Positions 1 to 8,700 of a stretch of DNA of 11,104 nucleotides are shown here, piece after piece. This stretch comes from a bacterium (GTDB lineage Bacteria > Sumerlaeota > Sumerlaeia > MVZB01), in the NCBI GenBank assembly GCA_023480605.1, contig JAMCWS010000081.1, positions 1,083-12,186 on the forward strand, written 5' to 3'. The notes under the pieces were generated by a model, which worked only from the letters and a program-made list of their open reading frames with translations, made no database searches and was not told where the DNA came from. A program made the position numbers and the translations under genes. Within the stretch, counting starts at the first letter, position 1; the number at the start of each line of letters is the position of its first letter.

Positions 1-1039
1 CCGGAACGGCGGTGACGCGCACTCGGACGGTTTTGGCGCCGGAGGTGGTGAAGGGGACGTTGATCGTCGTCGTGCCGCCGCTGGCGACCACGCCGGTGGC
101 TTCGGGCACTCCGTCGCCATTGACATCGACCTCAAGGTTGATGGGCTGGCCCGAGTCGTCGGTCGCCGTAATGTCAAATGGCGACGAATAAGGCAGATTG
201 GGCGCGTTGATCACCGTTCCGGAGGGCGGCGACTGAATGGCGACTACAGGGGGCGCGTTCACGACCACCTGCTGGGTGATGGACTTGGAAAGCCCCTGAC
301 CGGCGAAGGCCACGGGCTGATTCTGGGTGTCGGAGACTTCCAGGGTGACGTCGTAAACCGCGCCGGCCGCCAGCGCCAGGTTGGCGAAGGCGCTCTCGTT
401 GACGCTGGTCGCGTTGGTGGTGAACGTCATGGGTCCGGGAGCCGAGCCCCCGCCCACGCGCGCGAACGAGAGCCGATATCGGTAATCGGGAGTCGCGTCG
501 GGATCACCGGCGTTGAGGGTGAATTTGACGTGGGCCGGGTCGTCGGTGTTCATCGAAAAGGCCGGATGCGGACGACCCTTGTTATAGAGAACCGGATCGG
601 AGATCGTGTCGAACGCCCCGCCGAACGACGTGGCGCGCAAGGTGATCCGGAACAATCCCGAGCCGACGGCGCTCAATTCGGAACGGTTGAAATCGAACGG
701 GAGCGAGTACGTGTTGTTGCCTTCGTTGACGATCCCCGAACCCGGACTTTGGGGGAAGGGGATGGTAAAAGAGATCGGTGAAGCGATCGGCTGGCTCGGG
801 TTGGACTGATCCATCTCGGTGATTTGAATAATATACTGAAAATCGGGCGCCTGGCTGATCGTCCAGCGAATCAAGTTTTTGTCGTCGGCGCCGTCGCCGC
901 GGACCTCGTCGTTGGCCGCCGGCGCGATGATTACGGCGACCTGGGCGGTTGCCGCGCCGGCGCCCCACACCACGAGGGTTGCCAGCGCGAGGGCGATCTG
1001 CCAAAGCCGGTGAACATAATTCCTAGACGTTGTATACAT
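1..1039 (-). CDS. Secreted Ig/Fn3-like repeat protein (C-terminus outside window)
   Basis: An open frame reads leftward from an ATG at 1039-1037 and is still open at the window edge after 346 codons. The N-terminus is a signal peptide: basic start (TTSRNYVHR), hydrophobic stretch around residues 12-30, and likely cleavage near ATA-Q (about residue 32), so the protein should be exported. The rest looks like a chain of beta-sandwich modules. About 36-150 opens with a W-T-I-S-x-A-P-D-F-Y pattern like extracellular Fn3/Ig domains. About 155-260 is a second module ending in a V-Y-D-V-T-L-E-V strand. From 262 an Ig/PKD-like module begins with APPVVAIQSPPSGTVI. Residues 305-313 (DVNGDGVPE) resemble a DxNxDG calcium-binding loop. 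A GAGGTG Shine-Dalgarno match 7 nt upstream supports the start. It follows the beta-barrel gene by 132 bp on the same strand. No enzyme domain is visible in this part, so the function is unknown; a surface or adhesin-like protein is an inference. Confidence 0.8.
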   Translation of the reverse strand, partial: MYTTSRNYVHRLWQIALALATLVVWGAGAATAQVAVIIAPAANDEVRGDGADDKNLIRWTISQAPDFQYIIQITEMDQSNPSQPIASPISFTIPFPQSPGSGIVNEGNNTYSLPFDFNRSELSAVGSGLFRITLRATSFGGAFDTISDPVLYNKGRPHPAFSMNTDDPAHVKFTLNAGDPDATPDYRYRLSFARVGGGSAPGPMTFTTNATSVNESAFANLALAAGAVYDVTLEVSDTQNQPVAFAGQGLSKSITQQVVVNAPPVVAIQSPPSGTVINAPNLPYSSPFDITATDDSGQPINLEVDVNGDGVPEATGVVASGGTTTINVPFTTSGAKTVRVRVTAVP

Positions 1040-1123
1040 GACTCCACCTCGCCTGCTGAATCGGCTTGCGGGCGGCAGTGCCGCGCGCGTTGTGTTTTCC
1101 AGAAATGAGATGAGATTCCTCTC

Positions 1124-1136
1124 GCGGATGATCCGC
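1124..1136. repeat. 13-bp perfect palindrome upstream of the Ig-like gene
   Basis: The arms GCGGAT and ATCCGC flank a single central base, about 85 bp upstream of the start codon at 1039. The spacing is too tight for a full RNA hairpin, so a dimeric-repressor operator is more likely than a terminator. It could also be chance in GC-rich DNA. No T-run follows it, and I see no clear terminator between the two minus-strand genes. Confidence 0.25.
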
Positions 1137-1171
1137 CTATGTCACGCCTTCCCGGCCCTGACCGCTCACGG

Positions 1172-2806
1172 TTAACGCGGACGTCCCGTCGGCAAGGGCA
1201 GCGAGGCCGCGGGGGGCGGCCCGGCCGGTGCGGGAACGCTGACGGCCGGCGCCGGCTGGGCCACCGGCGTCGCGACCGCCGCCGGTTTCTCCACCGTCAG
1301 GGGCGCCGTCTGGATGAATTGTCCCTCGGCCGGTTTTGCCGGCTGCTCCACCGGCTTGGCTTCCGGCGCGGCCGCAGGCGTGGCGGCTTCGGCGGGCGTC
1401 GGCTGGAGGCTGGCCATCTCGGCACGCGGTCCGCGACTGAAGGTGTATTCCACGCCCAGGATCGGGCTGTAGGGGTAACGCAGGCCATTGTCATTGAGCG
1501 GTCCGCGTAGGCCGGCAAACACTTTAAGATCGCGCGAGATGGAATATTTCAAACCGCCGATGATGTCGATGATATTGTGATATTCCTCGGAGTAATTGCC
1601 GATCACCTCGACGCTGCCGGCCAGGTTGACGGTGATCATGTATTCGCCGCCGACCTTGTATTCGACCGTGTTGAAGCTGTTGCCCAGGCCCGAACGATTG
1701 TAACCCAACTCGCCGCGCACCCGCAGCCGGTCGCTGAGGGCGCGCTGCAGGAGCATGCGCAAGGCCACATCGGTCTTGCCGGTGCCCAGGAACTTGTCCT
1801 CGTTGCCGGTGGGCAGCTTTACCTCGAATTGCAACGCCAGGTCGACCGGTCCCTTTATCCGCTTGGGCAGGCCGGCCTGCGAAATGATCTGCCATTTGGT
1901 GAATAGAATGACATCGCCGATGCCGTCGTAATCGCGGTCCCACTTGCCCCTGAATTTACGAGAACTGGCTCCGCTGATGAAGAAGGGATTGGTGGGATCG
2001 ACGGGTTGAATATGCACGCTCTGGTCGATCTTCATCTCGGCGCGGCCGCTCGTGTTGAGCCAGATATAGGGGATGAGGGCGCCCACGTCGAGGCTCTCGA
2101 GCAGGCCGTAGGTCAGCGACAACGTGACCACGTCGGCCTTGAACTCCACGTCGCGCACCCGCATGTCCGTGCGCGTGATGAAAGGCTCGTCGGTGACCAG
2201 ATCGACCCCGGCGAAGTTGCCGCTAAGGTTTTCGACCGAAACGGTCGACTGGTTGAGCAAATTGCCGATCGGCTTGCCGTCGAATTGATCGAATTTCGAG
2301 TGCTGGTAACTGAGGCCGATGCCGAATTTGCCCCGGCCCAGCGTCGTCGCCTTGTTGGTGACCAGCGAACCGAACGAGTCGAAAATAACGTTTTCACCTT
2401 CCCCGGCCAGGATGCCGCCGTAAGGTGTCAGGACGCTGGGGCGGTTGCCGGCGCTGATGGACTGGGCCAGCGCGGCCCCCAGTTGCACCGGCACGGAGAT
2501 CTGGAAACTCAAAATATTACTCATGCCGATGGAATTGAGGATGCCGCTGGTGACGGGATTGGTGACGATGTCGATGGGATTGCCGGAGCCGTCGAGGATG
2601 AGATTGCCCGAGGCGTCGAGGCTGTAAAGCACGGTGCTGGGCTTGAAATCGGGATTGATGGGAACAATGTTTTTGCCGCCGATAATGTCGTTGGGGCCGG
2701 CGTGGGCCGTCAGTCCGGCCGCCAGGCAGAGCAGGACGGCGGCAGCGGCCAGCCGGGATTTCAGGCGGCGCCCGGCGTGACACGAATCTACAGTGGCTAC
2801 GTTCAT
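1172..2806 (-). CDS. Outer-membrane beta-barrel, MetA/transporter-like, with Pro/Ala tail
   Basis: The predicted product is 544 aa. Residues 1-36 form a signal peptide (RRLKSR then an Ala/Leu-rich core, cleavage after AHA). About 155-457 is a run of amphipathic strands with alternating hydrophobic residues, such as KFGIGLSYQHSKF, VVTLSLTYGLLESLDVGALI, DYDGIGDVILFTKWQ and VDLALQFEVKLPTGNED. This matches the MetA-pathway-of-phenol-degradation-like transporter barrels (Phenol_MetA_deg type), which place a KLPTG turn next to a D-V-A-L-R-x-L-L-Q strand. The barrel ends in SPILGVEYTFSR, which looks like the closing strand. The substrate cannot be read from sequence. An 86-residue Pro/Ala-rich tail follows, which is atypical. 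The frame stays open upstream to 2989, but the 2806 ATG is preferred: the signal peptide starts there, and AGAGGG lies 9 nt upstream. The gene is divergent from glgA. Confidence 0.75.
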   Translation of the reverse strand: MNVATVDSCHAGRRLKSRLAAAAVLLCLAAGLTAHAGPNDIIGGKNIVPINPDFKPSTVLYSLDASGNLILDGSGNPIDIVTNPVTSGILNSIGMSNILSFQISVPVQLGAALAQSISAGNRPSVLTPYGGILAGEGENVIFDSFGSLVTNKATTLGRGKFGIGLSYQHSKFDQFDGKPIGNLLNQSTVSVENLSGNFAGVDLVTDEPFITRTDMRVRDVEFKADVVTLSLTYGLLESLDVGALIPYIWLNTSGRAEMKIDQSVHIQPVDPTNPFFISGASSRKFRGKWDRDYDGIGDVILFTKWQIISQAGLPKRIKGPVDLALQFEVKLPTGNEDKFLGTGKTDVALRMLLQRALSDRLRVRGELGYNRSGLGNSFNTVEYKVGGEYMITVNLAGSVEVIGNYSEEYHNIIDIIGGLKYSISRDLKVFAGLRGPLNDNGLRYPYSPILGVEYTFSRGPRAEMASLQPTPAEAATPAAAPEAKPVEQPAKPAEGQFIQTAPLTVEKPAAVATPVAQPAPAVSVPAPAGPPPAASLPLPTGRPR

Positions 2807-2815
2807 CTTGATTAT

Positions 2816-2821
2816 CCCTCT
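2816..2821 (-). promoter_or_regulatory. Shine-Dalgarno site that fixes the barrel gene start
   Basis: AGAGGG on the minus strand lies 9 nt before the ATG at 2806. The longer in-frame alternative at 2989 would add 61 residues in front of an otherwise normal signal peptide, so this site decides the start. Confidence 0.6.
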
Positions 2822-2863
2822 CTTCAACTTATGTTGCGAATCGAATTCCCCCTGCGGCCCGGC

Positions 2864-2888
2864 CGCATCCCGCAAAGACGCATCCCGC
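2864..2888. repeat. Two direct copies of CGCATCCCGC, 15 bp apart
   Basis: Exact 10-bp copies lie at 2864-2873 and 2879-2888, 15 bp start to start and separated by AAAGA. They sit 58-82 bp upstream of the barrel start, in the probable transcribed leader. A direct repeat of this type could bind a regulator, or it could be a local duplication. The copies are visible; the function is not. Confidence 0.5.
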
Positions 2889-3022
2889 ACGGCACAATCC
2901 ATCCATTCGTCCCGGCTCCCGCCCGGTAGCGCGCCTCTCGATCTCTGAATCTCCGCCCAACGCCAACACGCAGTCGTTCTATTTACCAATATCGATCTCT
3001 ATGCAACAACCCGATAGAAGAA

Positions 3023-3051
3023 ATCTTTTCGATTAAATCACGCATTGTCAA
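3023..3051 (-). promoter_or_regulatory. Candidate sigma-70 promoter for the barrel gene
   Basis: On the minus strand a perfect TTGACA (3051-3046) is followed after 17 bp by AAAGAT (3028-3023), which matches only 3 of 6 -10 positions. It sits in the AT-rich part of the divergent region and would give a long leader of roughly 210 nt. The -35 is strong and the -10 weak. Confidence 0.3.
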
Positions 3052-3092
3052 GATTATCATTGCTGCAAGCCGGATTTTTTTCGGGTTGGGGC

Positions 3093-3121
3093 TTGACGGA
3101 GCCGGGCGGCTCAAGGACAAT
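3093..3121 (+). promoter_or_regulatory. Candidate sigma-70 promoter for glgA
   Basis: TTGACG (3093-3098, 5 of 6) is separated by 17 bp from GACAAT (3116-3121, 4 of 6), giving a leader of about 75 nt before the glgA ATG. The spacer contains the small dyad GAGCC-GGGC-GGCTC (3099-3112), which could be a repressor site or chance. Confidence 0.35.
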
Positions 3122-3202
3122 GACCGCCCGACTCGATACCCCAAGTCGACGCGGACGCCGGTTGCGTTTATTGCCTTATTTAACAATCAAGCGTTTTCTG
3201 CC

Positions 3203-4693
3203 ATGAAGATCCTTTTCGCCACTTCCGAGATGGCGCCCCTGGCCAAGACCGGCGGACTGGCCGACGTTGCCGGCGCGCTCCCCCGCGCCCTGGCCGCACT
3301 GGGTCATGACGTGGCCGTCGTCATGCCCTTCTACGGCGCGATCGACCGCCGCTCCGTCCGGCCGCGCCTCATCCTGCCCGAAATCATCGCCGACCTGCCC
3401 ATCGGTCGGCGCGTCCTGTCGGTCTGGCGGACTGGCCTGACCGGCAGCGACGGGGAGGAGATTCCGGTCTATCTGGTCGAAGACCAGGGCATGTTCAACC
3501 GTCCCCAGCTTTACGCCGACCACGGGCGCGAATATCCCGACAACGCCTTCCGCTTCGGCTACTTCAGCCTGGCGGCGCTCTGGATGTGCAAGGGCCTCGG
3601 CTGGATTCCGGATCTCATCCAGTGCAATGACTGGCAGACGGCCCTCATCCCGATCTTTCTGGCCAGACTGCCCGTCCTGCGCGCCGACTCCGGCCTGGGC
3701 GCGGTGCGGGTGTTGTTTGCCATCCACAACATGAGTTACCAGGGCATCTGCCCCCGGCTGACGCTCGATCAACTCGGCCTGCCGCCCGAAACATTTGTTT
3801 CCGATGAACTGGAGTATTACGGCCGGATCAACCTGCTCAAAGGGGGGCTGGTTTTCAGCCATCGGCTCGTCACCGTCAGCCGCCAATACGCCCGCGAGAT
3901 CCAGACCCCCGAGTTCGGCTGCGGACTGGACGGTGTGCTGCGTAAACGGTCCGCCGACTTGACGGGCATCCTCAACGGCATCGACACCGACGAATGGAAT
4001 CCCGCCACCGACCACCGCCTGGCGGCCAATTACGACGCCGGTCATCTCATAGGCAAGACGGCCTGCAAACGCGACATCCAGCGGCGCTTCGGCCTGCGGC
4101 CCGACGCCCGGCGCCCGCTGCTTGCCACCATCTCGCGCCTGGCCGACCAGAAGGGTTTCGACATCATGACCGAGGCGCTGCCGGCGCTGCTTGAAGACGA
4201 CCAGGGCGGGCGGGGGGCGCAGTTCGTCCTGCTGGGAACCGGCCAGAAGGAATATCACGAATTTTTTCGGAACCTGGCGGACCGTTGGCCGGGGCGGGTG
4301 GGGGTGGAATTGGGGTTCGACGACGCCCTGGCCCACCGCATCGAGGCCGGCGCCGACATTTTCCTCATGCCGTCGCGCTTCGAGCCGTGCGGCCTCAACC
4401 AGCTCTACTCGATGCGCTACGGCACGCCGCCGGTGGTGCGCCGGACGGGCGGACTGGCCGATTCGGTCGAGAACGCCACGCCCCGGGCACTGGCGGAGGG
4501 GCGGGCGACGGGATTCGTCTTCACGCCGCACACGTCCCAAGCGCTACTGGCGGCCGTGCGGCGGGCGACGAAATTGTATGCCTCGCAACCGGCGGCCTGG
4601 CGGTCGCTCATGAAGGCCGACATGGCGAAGGACTTCAGTTGGTCCCGCGCCGCGCGGGAATACGAGCGGGTGATGAAACAAACGCTGCGATGA
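3203..4693 (+). CDS. glgA: Glycogen synthase (ADP-glucose type, GT5)
   Basis: GlgA transfers glucose from ADP-glucose to the growing end of an alpha-1,4-glucan in the cytoplasm. The product is 496 aa, close to the usual 480-500. The GT5 signature K-T-G-G-L-A-D-V begins at K15, the ADP-glucose-binding lysine position of the E. coli enzyme. H-N-M-S-Y-Q-G lies near residue 175 and the ILNGID-DEWNP segment near 256. The C-terminal GT-B half has TISRLADQKGFD (R312 and K317, donor phosphate contacts by homology) and RFEPCGLNQLYSMRYGTPP with E394 at the catalytic glutamate position, followed by RRTGGLADSV. No key residue is missing. The frame continues upstream to a TTG at 3086, but the conserved KILFATSEMAPLAKTGG start places the ATG at 3203. 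No good Shine-Dalgarno precedes it, which is odd. The stop (TGA, 4691-4693) lies 40 bp before the sugar kinase, suggesting an operon. No other glg gene is present. Confidence 0.96.
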   Translation: MKILFATSEMAPLAKTGGLADVAGALPRALAALGHDVAVVMPFYGAIDRRSVRPRLILPEIIADLPIGRRVLSVWRTGLTGSDGEEIPVYLVEDQGMFNRPQLYADHGREYPDNAFRFGYFSLAALWMCKGLGWIPDLIQCNDWQTALIPIFLARLPVLRADSGLGAVRVLFAIHNMSYQGICPRLTLDQLGLPPETFVSDELEYYGRINLLKGGLVFSHRLVTVSRQYAREIQTPEFGCGLDGVLRKRSADLTGILNGIDTDEWNPATDHRLAANYDAGHLIGKTACKRDIQRRFGLRPDARRPLLATISRLADQKGFDIMTEALPALLEDDQGGRGAQFVLLGTGQKEYHEFFRNLADRWPGRVGVELGFDDALAHRIEAGADIFLMPSRFEPCGLNQLYSMRYGTPPVVRRTGGLADSVENATPRALAEGRATGFVFTPHTSQALLAAVRRATKLYASQPAAWRSLMKADMAKDFSWSRAAREYERVMKQTLR

Positions 4694-4733
4694 ACGCATT
4701 TTATCATGATGTAATGCTGTGAGGTCGACAAAC

Positions 4734-5657
4734 ATGGCGGAACGCGTATTGATTGTGGGGTCGGTGGCGCTGGATGATGTCAAGACTCCCCAGCGCGAGG
4801 CGCGGGGCGTGCTGGGCGGGTCGGCCGTTTACGGCTCGGTCGTCGCCAGTCATTTCGCGCCGGTCGACATCGTCGGCATCGTCGGCGATGACTTTCCGGC
4901 GGCCCACATCCAGTTGCTCCAAAGCCACGGCGTCGACACGCGCGGCCTGGAGATCGTCAAGGGCGGAAAGACCTTTCATTGGGGGGGCGAATACCTGGGC
5001 GAGATGAACGAAGCGGTGACCCATTTCACCGAACTGGGCGTCTTCGCCGACTTCCGACCCGTCCTGCCCGCCGCCTACCGCGCCGACGGCTTCGTCTTCC
5101 TGGCCAACATCGACCCCGAATTGCAGCTCCAGGTGCTCGACCAGACGGTCCGGCCGCGCCTGGCGATCTGCGACTCGATGAACCTGTGGATCAACATCAA
5201 GCGCGAGGCGCTGCTGGCGATGTTACGGCGCGTCGACGTGGCACTGCTCAACGAATCCGAGGCGCGCCTGCTCTTTGAAACGCATTCCCTGCCGAAGGCC
5301 GCCGCCGGCCTGCTGGGGCTGGGTCTCAAACGGGTGATCATCAAAAAAGGTTCGTACGGCGCGCAGATGTTCTCGGCCGAGGGCACCTTCGCCGTGCCGG
5401 CCGTCCCGCTCGAGATGGTGGCCGACCCCACCGGGGCGGGCGACACCTTCGCCGGCGGGCTGATCGGTTACCTAGCGACGCGCCCGGTGCTTGACGAGAC
5501 AGCCTTCCGCCAGGCGATCGTGGTCGGCTCGGCGTGCGCCTCTTTCGTGGTCGAAGATTTCTCGATCGCCCGCACCGCCGCGCTCACGCGACCCCGGATC
5601 GCCGCCCGATGCCGGAAACTGCTGGATGCGATCCGCTGCGATCCGGTGGTTCTATGA
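4734..5657 (+). CDS. PfkB-family carbohydrate kinase, substrate unknown
   Basis: The product is 307 aa, a normal ribokinase-family length. Members phosphorylate a sugar or nucleoside hydroxyl using ATP. The N-terminal strand (RVLIVGSVALDDV) leads into GGSAVYGSV near residues 28-36, where the substrate-side Gly-Gly is present but the Asn common in ribokinases is replaced. N-E-S-E occurs at 173-176 and an IIKKGSYGA strand at about 202-210. The PfkB signature DPTGAGDTFAGG has the catalytic base Asp at residue 237 and forms the anion hole. The motifs FLANIDPELQ and CDSMNLWI recall a widespread subfamily usually annotated only as sugar kinase. The ATG at 4734 is preferred over GTG at 4719: it starts directly before the first beta strand and has GAGG 9 nt upstream. 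The 40-bp gap after glgA suggests co-transcription and a role in carbohydrate metabolism, but the substrate cannot be named. Confidence 0.88.
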   Translation: MAERVLIVGSVALDDVKTPQREARGVLGGSAVYGSVVASHFAPVDIVGIVGDDFPAAHIQLLQSHGVDTRGLEIVKGGKTFHWGGEYLGEMNEAVTHFTELGVFADFRPVLPAAYRADGFVFLANIDPELQLQVLDQTVRPRLAICDSMNLWINIKREALLAMLRRVDVALLNESEARLLFETHSLPKAAAGLLGLGLKRVIIKKGSYGAQMFSAEGTFAVPAVPLEMVADPTGAGDTFAGGLIGYLATRPVLDETAFRQAIVVGSACASFVVEDFSIARTAALTRPRIAARCRKLLDAIRCDPVVL

Positions 5658-5782
5658 AACCGCATCCAAATCCGGAATCGGCATCCGCCGGCCCGGTGTT
5701 CTTTCGCGCGGTGTATACCCGCCCTCACGCATGCCGGCGCCTTACGCAAATACGAATGTGGCGAACCACTGGCCGCCATGCC
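5658..5782. other. Convergent intergenic gap without a visible terminator
   Basis: This is 125 bp between the stop of the kinase gene and the stop of the GH99-like gene. I looked for a bidirectional hairpin with a T-run and found only weak GC-rich dyads, such as TGGCG/CGCCA at about 5758-5777, without a T tract. Termination may be Rho-dependent or lie inside the coding ends. Confidence 0.45.
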
Positions 5783-8700
5783 TCAAGGAAGACCGGCACG
5801 GCCTTCCGCCACGCGCCGGCCGATCTCGTCCGCCCTCAGGGGGCGGTCGTAGATGCGCACTTCATCCAGCGCGCCGAGGAAGGCCGACGCGGCGCCTTTC
5901 TGGCCGAACGCGCCCACCACGACTTTCTGCAATCCCGGCTCGATCCAGCCTTCACGGGCGAGTGAGGAAACCTCGGCGCCGTCGACGTACAGGCGCATGA
6001 CCCGGTTGTCGTAAGTGGCCGCGATGTGAACCCACCGACCGAGCGGCATTGGCTTGGGGGATTGCAGCACGTGGTCCCAGTCCTTAAGCGGCACCTGCCA
6101 CGAGATGCGGCCCTCGCCCAGTCCAAGGCGGTAACCGTTTTCGCCGCTGCTGATGGTGTTCACCATCCAGCGGTCGGTCTGGCCGGCCACGTCGGTCTTG
6201 GCCCAAAGTTCCACCGTCAGGCCGGTCATGGGGAAAAACAACTTGTCCGGATCGCAAGCGATCGAACCGCCTTTGCACAGGAAGGCCCGGCCGCTGACGC
6301 CGGCCGTCGTCGCGAAGTCGTCCTTGAGCGCGTGGAAACCGCAATTAGACGAGTCGAGGGAGACCATCTTGTTGTCGTCCTCGAAGCGCCACCAGGCGAC
6401 CAGGTTGTCGCGCACGGCCCGGTTCTCACCGGGTCCGTTGGGGTAAATGATCTTGCGGTATTCCCGGTAAATCCGATCCGGGGAATCAAGACCGACATCT
6501 TCGGGAATGATGTCGCCGTGGGGGCCGGCGGCGGGGCAGAAAACATCGCGCACGGCATCCAGGAAACTGAAGCCGAATTCCGCGCACGGCTCGATGTAAT
6601 GCCCCTCGCCGAACTCATTCCAGTTGTCCAGCACGACCACGCGCCGGTCCAGTCCGTTGCCCGGCGTGGCGTCGACGACGCGCTTGGCCGCCTGGAGCGC
6701 CCGCTTGAATGCCGCCGCGTTTACGTCGCGCGTGTAGAGGGCGGTGCGCGGTCCATGCCACGGGCGCGGATCCCATCCGATCGTGGCCGCGACGATGTCG
6801 GGCAGGGCGCCGATCGCCTTCTTGTCACGCCAGACTTTTTCCTGGCCGTTCATGAAGTAATCGTGCGCGATGCTCGTCAGGCCTTCGGGATCCTTGGCGA
6901 AGGTTTCGGATTGCCGGCCCACCGTGTTATAAGCGGAACTGGCGTCGTAGCCCTCGGCCGCCATTTGCTCGAGCGCCTGGCGGTTGGCGGCCGATGTGCA
7001 GCCGACGATCCAGAGGCCGTCGAAACCGGCCTTGCGGCATTCGGCCCGCATCTGGTCGAGAACCTTGCGCGTGGCTTCGCTCCCGCCCAATTGCGATGAC
7101 AGATGGCCCGGCTGATAGACGAACAACACCGGCTTGTTGTCGATTTTCAGGTATGACGGGTGTGTAAAGAAATTTTTCATCCAATAGGGAAACAGGTTGT
7201 TCATCATGTCGTCGCGGTCCTTCACGCCGCCGGAGCGCTGGCCGTTCTCCCACATGATGACGAACTTGAACATGTCGCGGTAACGGGCCTTCATGAGCCC
7301 GTCATGGACGGCATGACCGATCCGCTCGTGGATTTCGGGCGTCAGGCCGTCGCGATACCAGCAATATATGAAGCCCTGGACGCCGTGCTCGAGCGCATAC
7401 TTGATGTGCCAGTCGGCCACTTCCGGCTTTCCCTCGTCATAGAAACCGATGGCGGGCTTGCGCTGCGGCCACAGCTCGATCTTGTTCCACCCGGAGTGAG
7501 TGCCCAGCTTCCACAACGGGCAGTAGTGCATGAGGGTGACGTAGTCGCTCTCGGCCGGCTGCGGGCGGGGCACGTAATCGGCCGGCGGCAACGCGCAGGG
7601 CGGGCGGATCTCCAGATCCATCGCGGCCTTGGCCACGGTGGCGCCGGATACCTTCGTCTCCACGCCCACCCGGCCCCGCACCGACGCCTTGGCCTGGATG
7701 CGCCAGCGGGCCAGAACCGTCGCGTCGTGCGCCAGACTGCCCAGGTCGCGGGTCGCAGGGTCGAGCAACTCGACTCCGCCGGGCACGGCGATCGTGCAAC
7801 TCGCCGCCCCCGGCCCGCCGGTGTTGCGGACGACGCAAACGATTTCCTCGGCGCGGCCGGCGCGGAGGATCGCCCGTCCGGGCGTCAGGCCGCGAATGTA
7901 GATTAAGGGTTCGTCGACCTGTGCGGCGACTCGGATGCCGTCGAACCGGATCGCGAGAGGCGGCGCGCCGGCGGGACGGCCGGCCAGCCGGGGCACGACC
8001 GCCAGCAACCGGAGCCGGCCGCGCCAAGCCGGGTACTCGACCATGCAGTTGGCGCTGGCGCGGCGCGAGGCCTCCAGCCGGATGGGCATGAGCCCGACAC
8101 CCGCCGTGGTGGCAAACAACAGATCGGCTTCGCAATCGGCGGGCGGCATCGCGTCGATCATTATGTAAGGCAGGCGCGCGATATCGACGTCCAGCGACGG
8201 CTGCACCAACGCCGCGCCGGGCTGGGTGAACTCGGCCACGACGGCCGACCCGCTGGCGGTCAGGCGCGCCCCACGGTCGCCCATCCAGCCGTTCCAGCCG
8301 GCGGCGTCGCCAAAGCGCCCCGCGACGATACGCCGACCGGCGGCCGACATCCTGGCCCGGGCCCACCGGTTGCCGATCGCCGCCGGGCTGGTTATGTCGA
8401 GTGAATCCATGCGGCCGGGAATCGGCCCGATTTTAACCGGCCCCTCGCCACCATGTGGTATGCCCTCGTGGCGTTCGGCGTATCGCGTGCCATTAACTTC
8501 CAGCGCCAGTTCCATCCCGGACCAACTGGCCACGATATGATACCATTGGCCCGGCTCGATGGCCGGACCGACCACGCGGGGCTCCCAGCCGTCATAAGGG
8601 CGCCCAGGCTTCAGGTAAACGAAGAAGGTCAGATTGCCCCCTTCTTTTGGATCTTCGACGCGCAGTTGGAACGCCTGGTCGCGCTGAGCCAGGATCAGCA

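Larger units (their letters stand above)
2807..3202. other. Divergent intergenic region, barrel gene / glgA
   Basis: This is 396 bp without a convincing gene between two divergent start codons. The part nearest the barrel gene (about 2830-2970) is GC-rich and carries a 10-bp direct repeat. The part from about 2985 to 3080 is distinctly more AT-rich and holds the best -35 match on the minus strand. A sigma-70-like pair on the plus strand lies at 3093-3121. The implied leaders are about 210 nt for the barrel gene and about 75 nt for glgA. I do not recognise a riboswitch. Confidence 0.6.

Noticed and set aside
1065..1085. Possible sigma-54 site (GGCACTGCCGCCCGC on the minus strand) before the Ig-like gene
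   Set aside because: The GG to GC distance is one base too long and the TTGC half is absent.
2006..2929. 307-codon plus-strand open frame opposite the barrel gene
   Set aside because: Its composition is that of an antisense shadow, while the minus strand has the signal peptide, strands and ribosome-binding site.
3066..3095. CAAGCC/GGCTTG dyad with a T-run between, as a terminator or leader structure
   Set aside because: The loop is about 18 nt and the T-run is inside it; the right arm overlaps the candidate glgA -35, so no separate function is supported.
3176..4540. 454-codon minus-strand open frame across glgA
   Set aside because: It is antisense to an unmistakable glgA and has no recognisable domain; long antisense frames are common in high-GC coding DNA.
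4980..4987. Run of seven G in the kinase gene as a phase-variation tract
   Set aside because: Seven bases is short for a switch, the frame is intact through it, and sugar kinases are not typical phase-variable genes; it is at most a sequencing-error risk.
5787..5807. GGAAG/CTTCC hairpin at the end of the GH99-like gene as a terminator
   Set aside because: It lies inside the last codons, is interrupted by a mismatch, and has no T-run on either strand.
6026..7099. 357-codon plus-strand open frame inside the GH99-like gene
   Set aside because: It shadows the conserved catalytic domain on the other strand, and its translation shows no motif or signal peptide.
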